From DATMBF01 sp035559595 (lineage in GTDB: Bacteria > Bacteroidota > Ignavibacteria > UBA10030): a DNA stretch of 64,000 nt. A program made the translations under genes and the position numbers. Positions 1 to 8,849 of the stretch are shown here, piece after piece (positions within the stretch are counted from its first letter, which is position 1; each line of letters starts with the position of its first letter). The stretch is from contig DATMBF010000028.1 of assembly GCA_035559595.1 (NCBI GenBank), positions 62,001 to 126,000 of the forward strand, read 5' to 3'. Below the pieces are notes generated by a model, which had not been told where the DNA came from, searched no databases, and saw nothing but the letters and a program-made list of their open reading frames with translations.

Positions 1-1346
1 GTTGGTGCAAAAGGGCGAAAGCTTTCGCGGAATTTGATCTTGAGGTTGACAATGGACTGATTCCTGGGGTTTCGCGCATCGGCAAGGATACTTCTGTTTC
101 CAAGCGCACGGGGGCCGAATTCCATCCTGCCTTGAAACCAGCCAACCACTTTTTGTTCAGAAATAAGCCGCGCAGTCTCCGACAATAACGTCTGCCGGTC
201 GCATCGTGTGTATCGGACACCTTTGCTCTCCAACAGTCTCTCAATCTCACTGTCCGAATATTCGGGGCCAAAATAGGCGTGGTTCATCACAAATTGGCGC
301 GGCTTCTGCAAGACTGTATTATAAACATAGAATGCTGCACCTAATGCTCCGCCTGCATCTCCGGCGGCCGGCTGAACAAACACATCTTCGAAATCGGCTT
401 GCTCAAGCACCTTGGAGTTGGATACACAATTCAAGGCAACACCCCCTGCCATGCAAAGCTTTCTCGCTTTTGTCTGCCGTCGCGCCTGTCTCACCATAGC
501 AACGACCACGGTGTCCGTTACTTTCTGAAGTGATGCCGCGATATCTTTGTGAAACTGCGTCAGTGGAGTTTCGGGCAACCGTCGGGGATGGCCGAAGAAC
601 CGCTCGAACTTCCTCCCCACCATCGTCAAACCGTAATGGTAGGTGAAATACTTCATGTTGAGCCTGAAACTCCCGTCGTCGTACAAGTGCACCATGTTCG
701 TCATAATGGTTTCATAGTACCGGGGCTCCCCATAGGGTGCCAATCCCATTACTTTATACTCGGCGCTATTCACACGAAATCCAAGATAATATGTAAAGGC
801 TGAGTACAGAAGACCCAAAGAATGAGGGAAGTGTGTTGCGCAGAGTAGTTTGATGTCCGTCCCCGAGCCTTTGCCCACTGTCGACGTTTCCCATTCCCCA
901 ACCCCATCGATTGTGAGAATCGCCGCCTCCTCATAGGGGGAGACGAGAAAAGCACTCGCTGCATGAGACAGGTGATGTTCCGCAAACAAGATTTCCCCTT
1001 CGAAGGAGAGTTTCTCTCGGATCGTCTGTGGGATCCACATCTTTTCCTTCAGCCAGACTGGAAGTGCTTTAAGGAATGTCGGAAGCCCGCGTGGAAACGT
1101 GGCAATCGACGTTAGGAGAATCCGCTCCATCTTTACGAGTGGCTTGTCGTAAAAAACAACATAGTCCAAATCGCTCGGCGAAATCCCGGCGGCATCGAGA
1201 CAATAACGTACGGCGTGGAAGGGAAAGGAAGGATCGTGCCTCTTGCGGGTAAATCGCTCTTCCTGGGCAGCCGAAAGAAGCACACCATCGCGGATCAGAG
1301 CGGCCGCAGCATCGTGATAGAAGCAGGAAATTCCTAGGATATTCAT
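1..1346 (-). CDS. Carbamoyltransferase, NodU/CmcH family (partial, C-terminus outside window)
   Basis: The family transfers a carbamoyl group from carbamoyl phosphate, via a carbamoyl-adenylate, to a hydroxyl of a sugar, antibiotic or other metabolite. The N-terminus reads MNILGISCFYHDAAAALI, the classic family opening, with an AAQEERFTRKRHD segment soon after. Further in are the HHLSHAASAF motif (a metal and carbamoyl-phosphate site in the Kae1-like domain) and, near the window edge, EFGPRALGNRSILAD followed by KFRESFRPFAP, typical of the start of the C-terminal YrdC-like part. About 448 residues are present of a usual 570-620. The ATG at 1346 has GGAAG a few bases upstream. It lies 19 bases after the SxtJ-like gene and is probably cotranscribed with it. 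The acceptor substrate cannot be read from sequence. Confidence 0.93.
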   Translation of the reverse strand, partial: MNILGISCFYHDAAAALIRDGVLLSAAQEERFTRKRHDPSFPFHAVRYCLDAAGISPSDLDYVVFYDKPLVKMERILLTSIATFPRGLPTFLKALPVWLKEKMWIPQTIREKLSFEGEILFAEHHLSHAASAFLVSPYEEAAILTIDGVGEWETSTVGKGSGTDIKLLCATHFPHSLGLLYSAFTYYLGFRVNSAEYKVMGLAPYGEPRYYETIMTNMVHLYDDGSFRLNMKYFTYHYGLTMVGRKFERFFGHPRRLPETPLTQFHKDIAASLQKVTDTVVVAMVRQARRQTKARKLCMAGGVALNCVSNSKVLEQADFEDVFVQPAAGDAGGALGAAFYVYNTVLQKPRQFVMNHAYFGPEYSDSEIERLLESKGVRYTRCDRQTLLSETARLISEQKVVGWFQGRMEFGPRALGNRSILADARNPRNQSIVNLKIKFRESFRPFAP

Positions 1347-1365
1347 CGTCTTCCGAAGTACTTCA

Positions 1366-1662
1366 TCAGAATTGGTGCCGGCATTCGTCGAGCGAATGGG
1401 CTAACGACTCCTTCTGCTTCCAGGAGGTTCCATCCTTCTTTATCGACCTATCCAGGAAGTCCTTGCGGAAGATGACGGCGACCAGTTTGGCGGGACCAAT
1501 GATGAAGAGATATGCAAGCGTGAGGAGAATTCTCGTATTCACAAATCCCAACAGTTGCGCGAATCGCATCCACGCCGCGTACAGTTTCTTGCCGATCGAT
1601 TCCATCGTTGAGAAAATCATATCGATGATCGTTAAGATAAGCAAAGAGTAAAGGATAAGCAA
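1366..1662 (-). CDS. SxtJ-like small membrane protein
   Basis: A small protein (98 residues from a TTG start; 84 or 79 from internal ATGs at 1620 or 1605) with one clear hydrophobic stretch, TRILLTLAYLFIIGPAKLVA. A basic tail follows, with TSWKQKES and ending CRHQF. The Trp-containing tail and terminal Arg-x-Gln-Phe resemble the C-terminus of SxtJ-family membrane proteins, which commonly sit beside NodU/CmcH-type carbamoyltransferases. Usual SxtJ proteins are longer with more membrane segments, so this is a short version. Function is unknown in the family. The start is uncertain because no candidate has a good ribosome-binding site. The next gene upstream is divergent. Confidence 0.6.
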   Translation of the reverse strand: MLILYSLLILTIIDMIFSTMESIGKKLYAAWMRFAQLLGFVNTRILLTLAYLFIIGPAKLVAVIFRKDFLDRSIKKDGTSWKQKESLAHSLDECRHQF

Positions 1663-1766
1663 CGACTGGGCAGATCATCCTTTTTCCTTTCTCATTTTCA
1701 TCGTACATTCGTGTGGGTGGCAAAGCGAATCCTGGAAACAGGTGTGGAAATTTCTTTCCTGCACTT

Positions 1767-3755
1767 ATGAGCACACATCGAACTGCACGGTCACAAACAG
1801 AACAAGTTCCCCTTACGAAGAAACGCCTCTTTGCCGTTGTCACCATTACTACCCCCCTTCTCTTTTTTCTCTTGCTGGAATTCACGCTTCGCCTTGTTTC
1901 CTACGGGCCGAATCTCTCTCTGTTCCACACTGAAAAGATCGGTTCGCGCCGCTACTACGTCATGAATCCGGATGTGAAGTTGCGATACTTCCAAAGGGTC
2001 GAGTTCAGCCCAAACACTTCGGCTGACTACTTTCTCATGCCGAAGCCAATCGGCACCTACCGCATCTTTGTCCTTGGGGGATCGACAACGGTCGGGTTTC
2101 CGTACGGGTATGTGGGATCATTTTCCACATTCCTTCGCCAGCGGCTGCAGAGTGCTTTTCCCCACAAACGAATCGAGATTATCAACCTCGGCATGACAGC
2201 AACAAACAGTTACACCGTTCTCGACCTTGCAAAGGAGGTTGTGAACTATCAACCAGACCTCCTTCTGGTCTATGACGGTCATAATGAGTTTTACGGTGCT
2301 CTGGGAATCGCATCCCATGAGCACGTGGGTGGTACGCACTGGGCCGTCAAGCTTCATCTCTGGCTCGTCCATCAACGCATCTACAACCTGGTGCGCAACA
2401 TGATAGCCCTGCTGGCTCCATCATCACAGACCGCCCCTGCGAGTGGGACACTGATGGAACGCCTTGCCCAAGGCAAATACATCCCATGGGGAAACAGCGA
2501 ATACAGAGAATGTTTAGAGAATTTCAAAAGGAACATCAGAGATCTGGCTGATTTGGCAAGGGAACATGGTGTTCCATTGATTCTTTCGACCCAGGCCTCA
2601 AATTTACGAGATCACCCACCCTTTGTCTCTGAACTCGATAACACTCCTCCCCCGAATCAATCTACAATCCGCCAATTGTTTACGGAAGGCCTCCGATATC
2701 GAGAGCAGGGAGAGTTCGCTCAAGCCCTGACGGTCTTTCGATCCGTCCAGAACATTGACTCGTTTCGTGCAGACACGCGCTACGCAATTGCGAAGATGCT
2801 GGATACGCTGGGGTCCTTTCGAGAGGCTCTCAGAGAATACAGTCGGGCTCGCGATTACGATATGCTCCGTTTTCGCACCAGCAGTGACTTCAATGATGCG
2901 ATTCGTGAACTCGGACAACAAAGCGGTGTTTGGGTTGCGGACGTGGAGACTTTCCTTTCGCAACATGCACGAGATTCTATCATCGGAAATGATCTCATCC
3001 TCGAACACCTTCATCCCAATCTCAAAGGGTATTTTCTCATTGCCAAATGTTATTTTGAAACGATGAGACACGCGGGCCTTTTGGCGCCATCCGAGGAATG
3101 GAGGGCCACCGATACAATAAGCGATGAGGTTCTTTGGGAAGAAAAGAGTATTACCGAAATCGATATCATGGCAGCCTCGAGAAGAATCCAATTTTTAACG
3201 TCCGGCTGGCCGTTTCGTATGCAGCAGACGCCAGCCGCTCCGAAGCTTCCACAAGTAATTCAAGAAATTGCAGACTCCCTAGCGTCCGCTCGCATCACTT
3301 GGGAACAGGCCCATGTGATGGCCGCAGAATGGTATGAGCGAAATGGCAACCTCGATAAGGCAGAGAGAGAGTACAAGGCTTTGATGGACCAAATTCCTGT
3401 AAACGTCTCCGCCTATCTGCGACTCGCCCAGCTACTGATCCGGACAGACAATTTGACGGAAGCTCGGGAAGTACTCGAACGATCCCTCGAGATCGAAGAA
3501 ACGTTTCACGGTTTCTTGTTACTCGGTAAAATCTCGCACAATGACAAGAATTACGCAAAAGCCATTTCCTTGTTCGACAAAGCAAGAGGATTGGCAACAA
3601 CGCGCGCCGAACGAAATGAGGCCATGTTCTTCGCCGCGCTTGGGGTGTTCGAATCAGGAGACACTGCGGAAGCAATCAACCGCCTCCGGGATTTGCTGCA
3701 GCAAGATCCGTCGTTCCGTCCTGCCCGCGCATTACTCAGTCAACTCCACCAATGA
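1767..3755 (+). CDS. Membrane-anchored SGNH-hydrolase-like protein with TPR repeats (paralogue 1)
   Basis: About 662 residues. One N-terminal membrane helix (TITTPLLFFLLLEF) follows a basic leader, so the rest is probably periplasmic. The SGNH blocks are recognisable: LGGSTTVGFPYG with the nucleophile Ser about 35 residues past the helix region, INLGM (block II), YDGHNEFYG (block III Asn) and LEHLHPN (block V His). About 230 residues separate blocks III and V, and they contain TPR-like helices (YREQGEFAQALTVFRS). More TPRs fill the C-terminal 130 residues. The ATG at 1767 places the helix near the N-terminus; an upstream in-frame ATG at 1713 exists. The stop overlaps the start of the next gene by 4 bases. 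Such proteins are likely esterases or deacetylases on envelope glycans; the substrate is unknown. Confidence 0.8.
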   Translation: MSTHRTARSQTEQVPLTKKRLFAVVTITTPLLFFLLLEFTLRLVSYGPNLSLFHTEKIGSRRYYVMNPDVKLRYFQRVEFSPNTSADYFLMPKPIGTYRIFVLGGSTTVGFPYGYVGSFSTFLRQRLQSAFPHKRIEIINLGMTATNSYTVLDLAKEVVNYQPDLLLVYDGHNEFYGALGIASHEHVGGTHWAVKLHLWLVHQRIYNLVRNMIALLAPSSQTAPASGTLMERLAQGKYIPWGNSEYRECLENFKRNIRDLADLAREHGVPLILSTQASNLRDHPPFVSELDNTPPPNQSTIRQLFTEGLRYREQGEFAQALTVFRSVQNIDSFRADTRYAIAKMLDTLGSFREALREYSRARDYDMLRFRTSSDFNDAIRELGQQSGVWVADVETFLSQHARDSIIGNDLILEHLHPNLKGYFLIAKCYFETMRHAGLLAPSEEWRATDTISDEVLWEEKSITEIDIMAASRRIQFLTSGWPFRMQQTPAAPKLPQVIQEIADSLASARITWEQAHVMAAEWYERNGNLDKAEREYKALMDQIPVNVSAYLRLAQLLIRTDNLTEAREVLERSLEIEETFHGFLLLGKISHNDKNYAKAISLFDKARGLATTRAERNEAMFFAALGVFESGDTAEAINRLRDLLQQDPSFRPARALLSQLHQ

Positions 3756-5752
3756 TCAAGCAACAAGAGAACCCGGCAATACCGCGCTCGAGGGGACGTC
3801 TTTTCCTCTTTCGCATTACCATCGTCTTGTTTCCAATTGTGTTTTTGCTCAGCCTCGAACTCTTTCTGCGCATTGTCCACTACGGGGATGATTACTCCCT
3901 CGTCATCTCGCGATCGATCAAAGGAAAAGAGTACTACCAGCTCAATCGCGGATTTGCCAGGAAATATTTCGCACAAGCCGGCATTGCGGTGCCTGAACTT
4001 GTTACCGATGTTTTCGAGCGAGAAAAAGGGGAATCAACGATTCGCATCTTTTGCCTGGGAGAATCAACGATGGCAGGTTTCCCCTATGAATACAACGCAA
4101 CAGCTCCTTCATTTCTCAAAGACAGACTCTCCCTCCTGCTTCCACGGCGAAATGTCGAGGTCATCAATGTCGGACTCGCCGCTGTGGGATCAACAGTCGT
4201 TCTCGACCTATTGAGCGAAGTGATGGAATTTCAGCCCGATCTCGTTGTCATTTATGTCGGCCACAACGAATTTTACGGCATCTATGGCGCCGCATCCACC
4301 ATCCAAATCCCCGGCGGTCGATGGATCACGAAACTACACCTTCGTCTCTTAGAAAGTCGCCTCTACCTTTTTCTAAGGAGTGTACTGATATCCCTTCGAC
4401 TTATGATTTCTCCATCGGAGGGATTGGATAAACGGAATCTCATGCAGCAAATGATCAAGCAGGATGTTCCGTTGGAAAGTCCGCTCTACAAGGAAGCACG
4501 AGCGAATTTTGCTAAAAACGTCGGGAACATGCTCGATATTGCTGCGGAGAGAAGAATCCCTCTCCTCTTCTGTACTCTGGTGAGTAATCTTCGTACGCAT
4601 CCTCCGTTTCGCCCTCTCGCAAATGTGAACAACGCGGATGACTATAAACAGCTCATTGCCATGGGCGATTCGGCCTCGGTTCGCCAGAACCACAGCATCG
4701 CCGCAATACAGTATTCCGAAGCTGCGCGAAGAGATACAGGTAATGCCCTTGCCTTTTTTAAGCTTGGCACCGCTCTTTACCATTTGCAGGATTATGAAGC
4801 AGCCCGACGAGCCTTCGTACGAGCCAAGGACCTCGATGCCCTGCGCTTTCGCGCAACCGAAGATTTCCAGCAAATCTTGATCCAGACGGTTAATGGCAAA
4901 AGCGGCTATATCGCCCGCATTGATTCAGTTTTTGCCCTTCATTCTCCCCATGGCATTATCGGAAGCGAACTCATGACCGAGCACCTGCATCCAAACATAG
5001 AGGGTTATTTTCTCATGGCCAAAACGCTTGCCGCGACAATCCTCGAAAAGGGGCTTATCGAAAAGAATGGCCAGGAGATGCAACTCATCACGGATGAAGT
5101 GGTCTGGAATCGCTCTGGGGTTACTACTTTTGACACCCTTTTGGGTAGTATCACAATCTCATTCCTCACTCAACAATGGCCTTTCACAGACTCAAAACTC
5201 CCCCCTCGTTTTACTCCCTCCGATGTACCTCAAGCCATTGTCTATGAATATCTCACTCGAAAACTGGAATGGAGAGAAGCTCGGTATCTCCTCTCTGAGC
5301 ATTATGCGGCCAACGGCCAGTATGATCGGGCACGAGCAGAATGTCGCGCAGTAGAAAAAGTGCGACCGTTCGATTACGAGCCCGCTCTTCGTCGTGGGGA
5401 CTACTATCTTGCCCAAAACAACTTTCAAGCGGCCATCAATGAATATGAAAACTCACTCGAGGCCGAAGAAAATCCTTTTGCCCATTCAAAACTTGGGCTT
5501 ATTTACCTTCAGCAACACAATATCCCCCGAGCGATCGCCTATCTCCTGAAATCTCTCCAGCCAGTCTCGGATCACACCCTTTCTCTCCCGAAGAACATCA
5601 TTGCTTCCAACCACTATCTGCTTGCAGTAGCCTACGCTCAGAATGGACAATTTGCAATGGCTCGACAATACGCGCAAAGGTCGTTAACGCTAAATCCAGA
5701 CCTTCGCCAAGCGGAAGATCTTCTTCGCCAGATCGAACGTATCAAGCGCTGA
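3752..5752 (+). CDS. Membrane-anchored SGNH-hydrolase-like protein with TPR repeats (paralogue 2)
   Basis: 666 residues, a clear paralogue of the gene just upstream, joined to it by an ATGA overlap, so the pair is translationally coupled. It has the same plan: N-terminal helix (ITIVLFPIVFLLSLELFLR), block I CLGESTMAGFPYE, block II INVGL, block III YVGHNEFYG, a TPR-like insert (YHLQDYEAARRAFVRAKD), block V TEHLHPN, then C-terminal TPRs (YDRARAEC, NFQAAINEYENSLEAE, NIPRAIAYLLKSL). All catalytic-type residues are present in both copies, so neither looks like a dead paralogue. Being next to a carbamoyltransferase and SxtJ-like gene suggests a role in modifying an exported glycan or metabolite; that is inference. 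Confidence 0.8.
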   Translation: MIKQQENPAIPRSRGRLFLFRITIVLFPIVFLLSLELFLRIVHYGDDYSLVISRSIKGKEYYQLNRGFARKYFAQAGIAVPELVTDVFEREKGESTIRIFCLGESTMAGFPYEYNATAPSFLKDRLSLLLPRRNVEVINVGLAAVGSTVVLDLLSEVMEFQPDLVVIYVGHNEFYGIYGAASTIQIPGGRWITKLHLRLLESRLYLFLRSVLISLRLMISPSEGLDKRNLMQQMIKQDVPLESPLYKEARANFAKNVGNMLDIAAERRIPLLFCTLVSNLRTHPPFRPLANVNNADDYKQLIAMGDSASVRQNHSIAAIQYSEAARRDTGNALAFFKLGTALYHLQDYEAARRAFVRAKDLDALRFRATEDFQQILIQTVNGKSGYIARIDSVFALHSPHGIIGSELMTEHLHPNIEGYFLMAKTLAATILEKGLIEKNGQEMQLITDEVVWNRSGVTTFDTLLGSITISFLTQQWPFTDSKLPPRFTPSDVPQAIVYEYLTRKLEWREARYLLSEHYAANGQYDRARAECRAVEKVRPFDYEPALRRGDYYLAQNNFQAAINEYENSLEAEENPFAHSKLGLIYLQQHNIPRAIAYLLKSLQPVSDHTLSLPKNIIASNHYLLAVAYAQNGQFAMARQYAQRSLTLNPDLRQAEDLLRQIERIKR

Positions 5753-5756
5753 AAAC

Positions 5757-5794
5757 AAAAAAGGGAAAGAGAAATTGTCTCCCTTTCCCTTTTG
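5757..5794. terminator. Bidirectional intrinsic terminator between convergent genes
   Basis: An 11-bp inverted repeat pairs AAAAGGGAAAG (5759-5769) with CTTTCCCTTTT (5783-5793) around a 13-base loop. A-rich sequence lies on the left flank and T-rich on the right, so it can end transcription from both sides. It lies exactly between the stop of the second SGNH gene and the stop of the convergent T9SS protein gene. Confidence 0.8.
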
Positions 5795-5811
5795 TCAGTC
5801 TACCTTCAGGG

Positions 5812-7692
5812 CTACTTCATCAGAATCATTTTACGAACCTGATAATACGGACCTGCCTGCAGGCTGTAGAAATACACACCCGAGGCAAGCCGATTCGCTT
5901 CAAAGAGGACCACATGATTGCCGGCAGGCTGTTCCTCATTGTTGAGTAACGTGGTGACAACCTGACCGAGAATGTTGTAAACCTTGAGAGTTACCCTTGA
6001 ATGCTGGGGCAGAGTGTATCGAATCCTTGTCGAGGGATTGAAAGGATTCGGGTAGTTCTGCAGGAGCTCGAACGTACTGGGCGGCCCAAAAGGTTGCTCT
6101 TGAGCGACCGATGTTAAGCCATTGAACGGTGCCGTCTCAGCAGGCATCGGAGCATTCTTTTGCCACACATCGACTGGCATGGTGTAATTGCGCGGGAAGA
6201 CATTCCCAACACCAGCCGTCGCAGGTTGAATGTATCTGCTCCTGTAAGGATTTTGGACACCTAACCCGCCACCTTCGTTCACGGTTCCGGTCTGCGCTCC
6301 TCCATGGATATACCGGTAGTAATAGAGGAAATTGTAATGTGTCTTTCCACGAATGGTAACGGATGCTTCATAGATGCTGTCGTTGTTAGCATCCGTCATC
6401 GTGACGCCGGAAGAGGAAACGCCCTGAACACTTCTGGCCAGGTCATCGAACCAGACCCACTTTAACGTGTCAGTTCCTTTGACAAAAGGATCGACGTATG
6501 TCATTGCAGGTCTCATGTCAACCCGGAAAGTCACAGTAACAGTATCCGTGGTGTTGAGCAACAGTCCATTTGGGTTGATACTGCTGAAGTAGTAGAGATT
6601 CGTCTGGAGATTTCCACCGTTTCCTAAGTTGAAGATCCGGTTTCCATCTCCACGATCCGCCGGGTGGTCGTACATGTAGCCTTCGCGGTTCGTCCCGTGC
6701 ACATAGCCGGGGAAGCGAGCCGTGGCCGTTGCCGAATCGATGTCCATAAAGAACTTATGCGGTACATCGTCAAAGGATGAACCGGTATAGGGTAGCGACA
6801 CCTCGTAGATTTCAGTGCCCGGTACACGCTCCATCTTTGTACCACTCCATCCATTGAATGGCCCTCGAACTTCCATCGAATCGTTGGTCGTTCTTTGGAA
6901 CCATCCCAACTGCTGGTACGCGCTCATGTCAACGCGCCAGAGGATGTTTCCGCTGACGGGGACGTTAACCACAGAGTCATTATTGAAATATACCACGGGA
7001 ATAGGTCCACCACCCGTTGGTACGGTATACTGTCGGTCGCTGCCATCTTCCCAATCTCCACCACGGGGAGTCTTGAGGAACTTGTACTGAATGGAGCTTC
7101 CTTCCTGCAGATTGATCGTTTTCGTGTATATGCTATCGTTGTCGGCATCTTTCAGGGTGTCAGTCGAAGATCCCCAGCCATTGAAACTGCCGGCGACTCT
7201 AACAATATCCGAACTCGGAACGAACAACTGCTCCAGGATTTTCACACGCATATTGACTTGAAAAGTCACTGGCACCAACACCGGAGGCGTGTACACTGAG
7301 TCATTATCGAACCAGAGAACAGGAAGAGTGGTATCCTTCGAAACTGAGAGCGTCTTGTTGTCGCCGCCTTCCCAGTCGCTTCCCGCCCGCAGTGTTTTCA
7401 GGAACTTATATTCGATATTACCGGCTGAGAGGGCCACAGTTTTCGTGTAAATACTGTCTCCGTCAGCATCCTTGAGCGTGTCTGTAGAGCTGCCCCAATT
7501 ATTGAAGCTGCCGGCAACTCGCACGATATCACCGCTGCCAGGAACAAAAGCCCCTTCCCTCATCTTGATACTCATATTCACCCGAAAAGTCACGTTGTAG
7601 GTCTGTCCGTAGACAGTTCCTTCTTCAACGAGGGGCATTAAACCGAGTATCAACGTGCCGCTAAAGAGCCAAAGTAAGTACTTCTTTTTCAT
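5812..7692 (-). CDS. T9SS-secreted protein with starch/glycogen-binding-like modules
   Basis: 626 residues. A signal peptide covers about 1-30. Two homologous modules of about 100 residues follow (about 33-135 and 141-243), each with VRVAGSFN.WGSSTDTLKDAD.DSIYTKT and YKFLKT. This pattern resembles the Ig-like glycogen/starch-binding folds of the CBM20/CBM48 type. Two more diverged modules (WRVDMSAYQQ and VTFRVDMRPA) lead to a C-terminal T9SS type A sorting domain with NYPNPFNPST, VYNILGQVV and GVYFYSLQAG. The ATG has AAGGAG five bases upstream. It is the last gene of the unit starting with the LacI-type regulator, so it is probably a surface or secreted alpha-glucan-binding protein. Carbohydrate binding is inferred from fold resemblance and context; no catalytic domain is seen. 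Confidence 0.82.
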   Translation of the reverse strand: MKKKYLLWLFSGTLILGLMPLVEEGTVYGQTYNVTFRVNMSIKMREGAFVPGSGDIVRVAGSFNNWGSSTDTLKDADGDSIYTKTVALSAGNIEYKFLKTLRAGSDWEGGDNKTLSVSKDTTLPVLWFDNDSVYTPPVLVPVTFQVNMRVKILEQLFVPSSDIVRVAGSFNGWGSSTDTLKDADNDSIYTKTINLQEGSSIQYKFLKTPRGGDWEDGSDRQYTVPTGGGPIPVVYFNNDSVVNVPVSGNILWRVDMSAYQQLGWFQRTTNDSMEVRGPFNGWSGTKMERVPGTEIYEVSLPYTGSSFDDVPHKFFMDIDSATATARFPGYVHGTNREGYMYDHPADRGDGNRIFNLGNGGNLQTNLYYFSSINPNGLLLNTTDTVTVTFRVDMRPAMTYVDPFVKGTDTLKWVWFDDLARSVQGVSSSGVTMTDANNDSIYEASVTIRGKTHYNFLYYYRYIHGGAQTGTVNEGGGLGVQNPYRSRYIQPATAGVGNVFPRNYTMPVDVWQKNAPMPAETAPFNGLTSVAQEQPFGPPSTFELLQNYPNPFNPSTRIRYTLPQHSRVTLKVYNILGQVVTTLLNNEEQPAGNHVVLFEANRLASGVYFYSLQAGPYYQVRKMILMK

Positions 7693-7799
7693 ACTTACTC
7701 CTTCACGTTGTGGTTATAAGATTAGTGGATTATAAAGGTACAATTGCTTTCAGCAAGAAGAACAGTATGGACGATAGCAACCTCCTTTCTGTGCTCGCG

Positions 7800-8816
7800 T
7801 TAGAAGACCACGCCAAGCGCAAGTTTGTGGATGTTTTTGAGACGGCCAAAGCTTTCGTACGCATAATCAAACTTGAACCCAAGTTCCTCGCTCACGTTGT
7901 ACTGAATTCCTGTGCCGAGCGTAAACTCTTCCTCATGCTCACGCAAGCCAAAGCCCTTGTATCCTGCACGAATAAAAATCATGCGAGAAAAGAAGGAATA
8001 CTCAACTCCCGTGTTGATGCTCTCGGCATTATCGTTGGGATGTGAGGCATCGGCCGCAACAACAAGTGTGTGCCAGTCGTCTGCGAAAGCCTCGTATGCA
8101 ATCCCGATCCGAAGATTGAGTGGGAGGTCAAAACGCTCCGTTGTCAGATTGGCGTTGATATTGGGATTGTTTCCTTTGTTCGGAGAAATATCCTTTTGAA
8201 CGAGCAAATCCTCTCCGATGATCTGCATTTTGCCGCCAAAGTTCGAGATGCCTGCGCCAAATGTTAGGCCGGGAAACGGAGTCGTGAACAGTGTCCCGAG
8301 GTCAACGGCAAAACCCGTTGCGCCGGAGTTCCAAATAGTCTCGCTAATGTATTTCACATTTCCGCCGATTGAAAACCAGTTTGTAAGATTTCGTGCAAAC
8401 GAGATTCCGATGGCAAAACTGCCTGCGGAGAAGTACTCTCCAATCCCGTCAGGCTGATCTTCGGTTGTGCGTTCCATCTCCCCCGCGTTCAATGATGTGA
8501 AACTCACTCCCACGGTACCAAGATCTCTGAGCGGCAAGATAACGCCGGCATAGTTGAAATCAATGTCGGCAATCCATTCCGTATGCGCGAGGACAACCTC
8601 CCGTTGCTTCGCGCGTGCGATACCGGCCGGATTCCAATACATCCCTGTAGCGTCGTCAGCAAGAGCGACAAAGGCACCGCCCATGCCGAGGGCTCGAGCC
8701 CCCACGGGAATACTCAGGAATTTTGCCGCCGTCGTTCCTGTTTTTGTGAGATTCTGACCCCAGCAAATTCCCGTAACCAGAAAAACCAGAGCCGTCAAAC
8801 TCCGAACTCTTTTCAC
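7800..8816 (-). CDS. PorV/PorQ-family outer-membrane beta-barrel protein
   Basis: About 338 residues with a signal peptide (VRSLTALVFLVTGICWGQN). The family signature follows it: FLSIPVGARALGMGGAFVAL, ADDATGMYWNPAGIA, then alternating barrel strands to a C-terminal LALGVVF ending in Phe. PorV is the FadL-like barrel that shuttles T9SS cargo for C-terminal signal processing; PorQ is its relative. I chose GTG at 8816 (or the adjacent GTG at 8819) because AAGGAG lies at 8823-8828, although the frame is open to 8849. It sits between two genes for T9SS-type proteins, so it may be a cargo-specific PorV-like partner; this is inference. Confidence 0.85.
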   Translation of the reverse strand: MKRVRSLTALVFLVTGICWGQNLTKTGTTAAKFLSIPVGARALGMGGAFVALADDATGMYWNPAGIARAKQREVVLAHTEWIADIDFNYAGVILPLRDLGTVGVSFTSLNAGEMERTTEDQPDGIGEYFSAGSFAIGISFARNLTNWFSIGGNVKYISETIWNSGATGFAVDLGTLFTTPFPGLTFGAGISNFGGKMQIIGEDLLVQKDISPNKGNNPNINANLTTERFDLPLNLRIGIAYEAFADDWHTLVVAADASHPNDNAESINTGVEYSFFSRMIFIRAGYKGFGLREHEEEFTLGTGIQYNVSEELGFKFDYAYESFGRLKNIHKLALGVVF

Positions 8817-8849
8817 CACGATCTCCTTATGAAGTCGTTCATGACGCAC

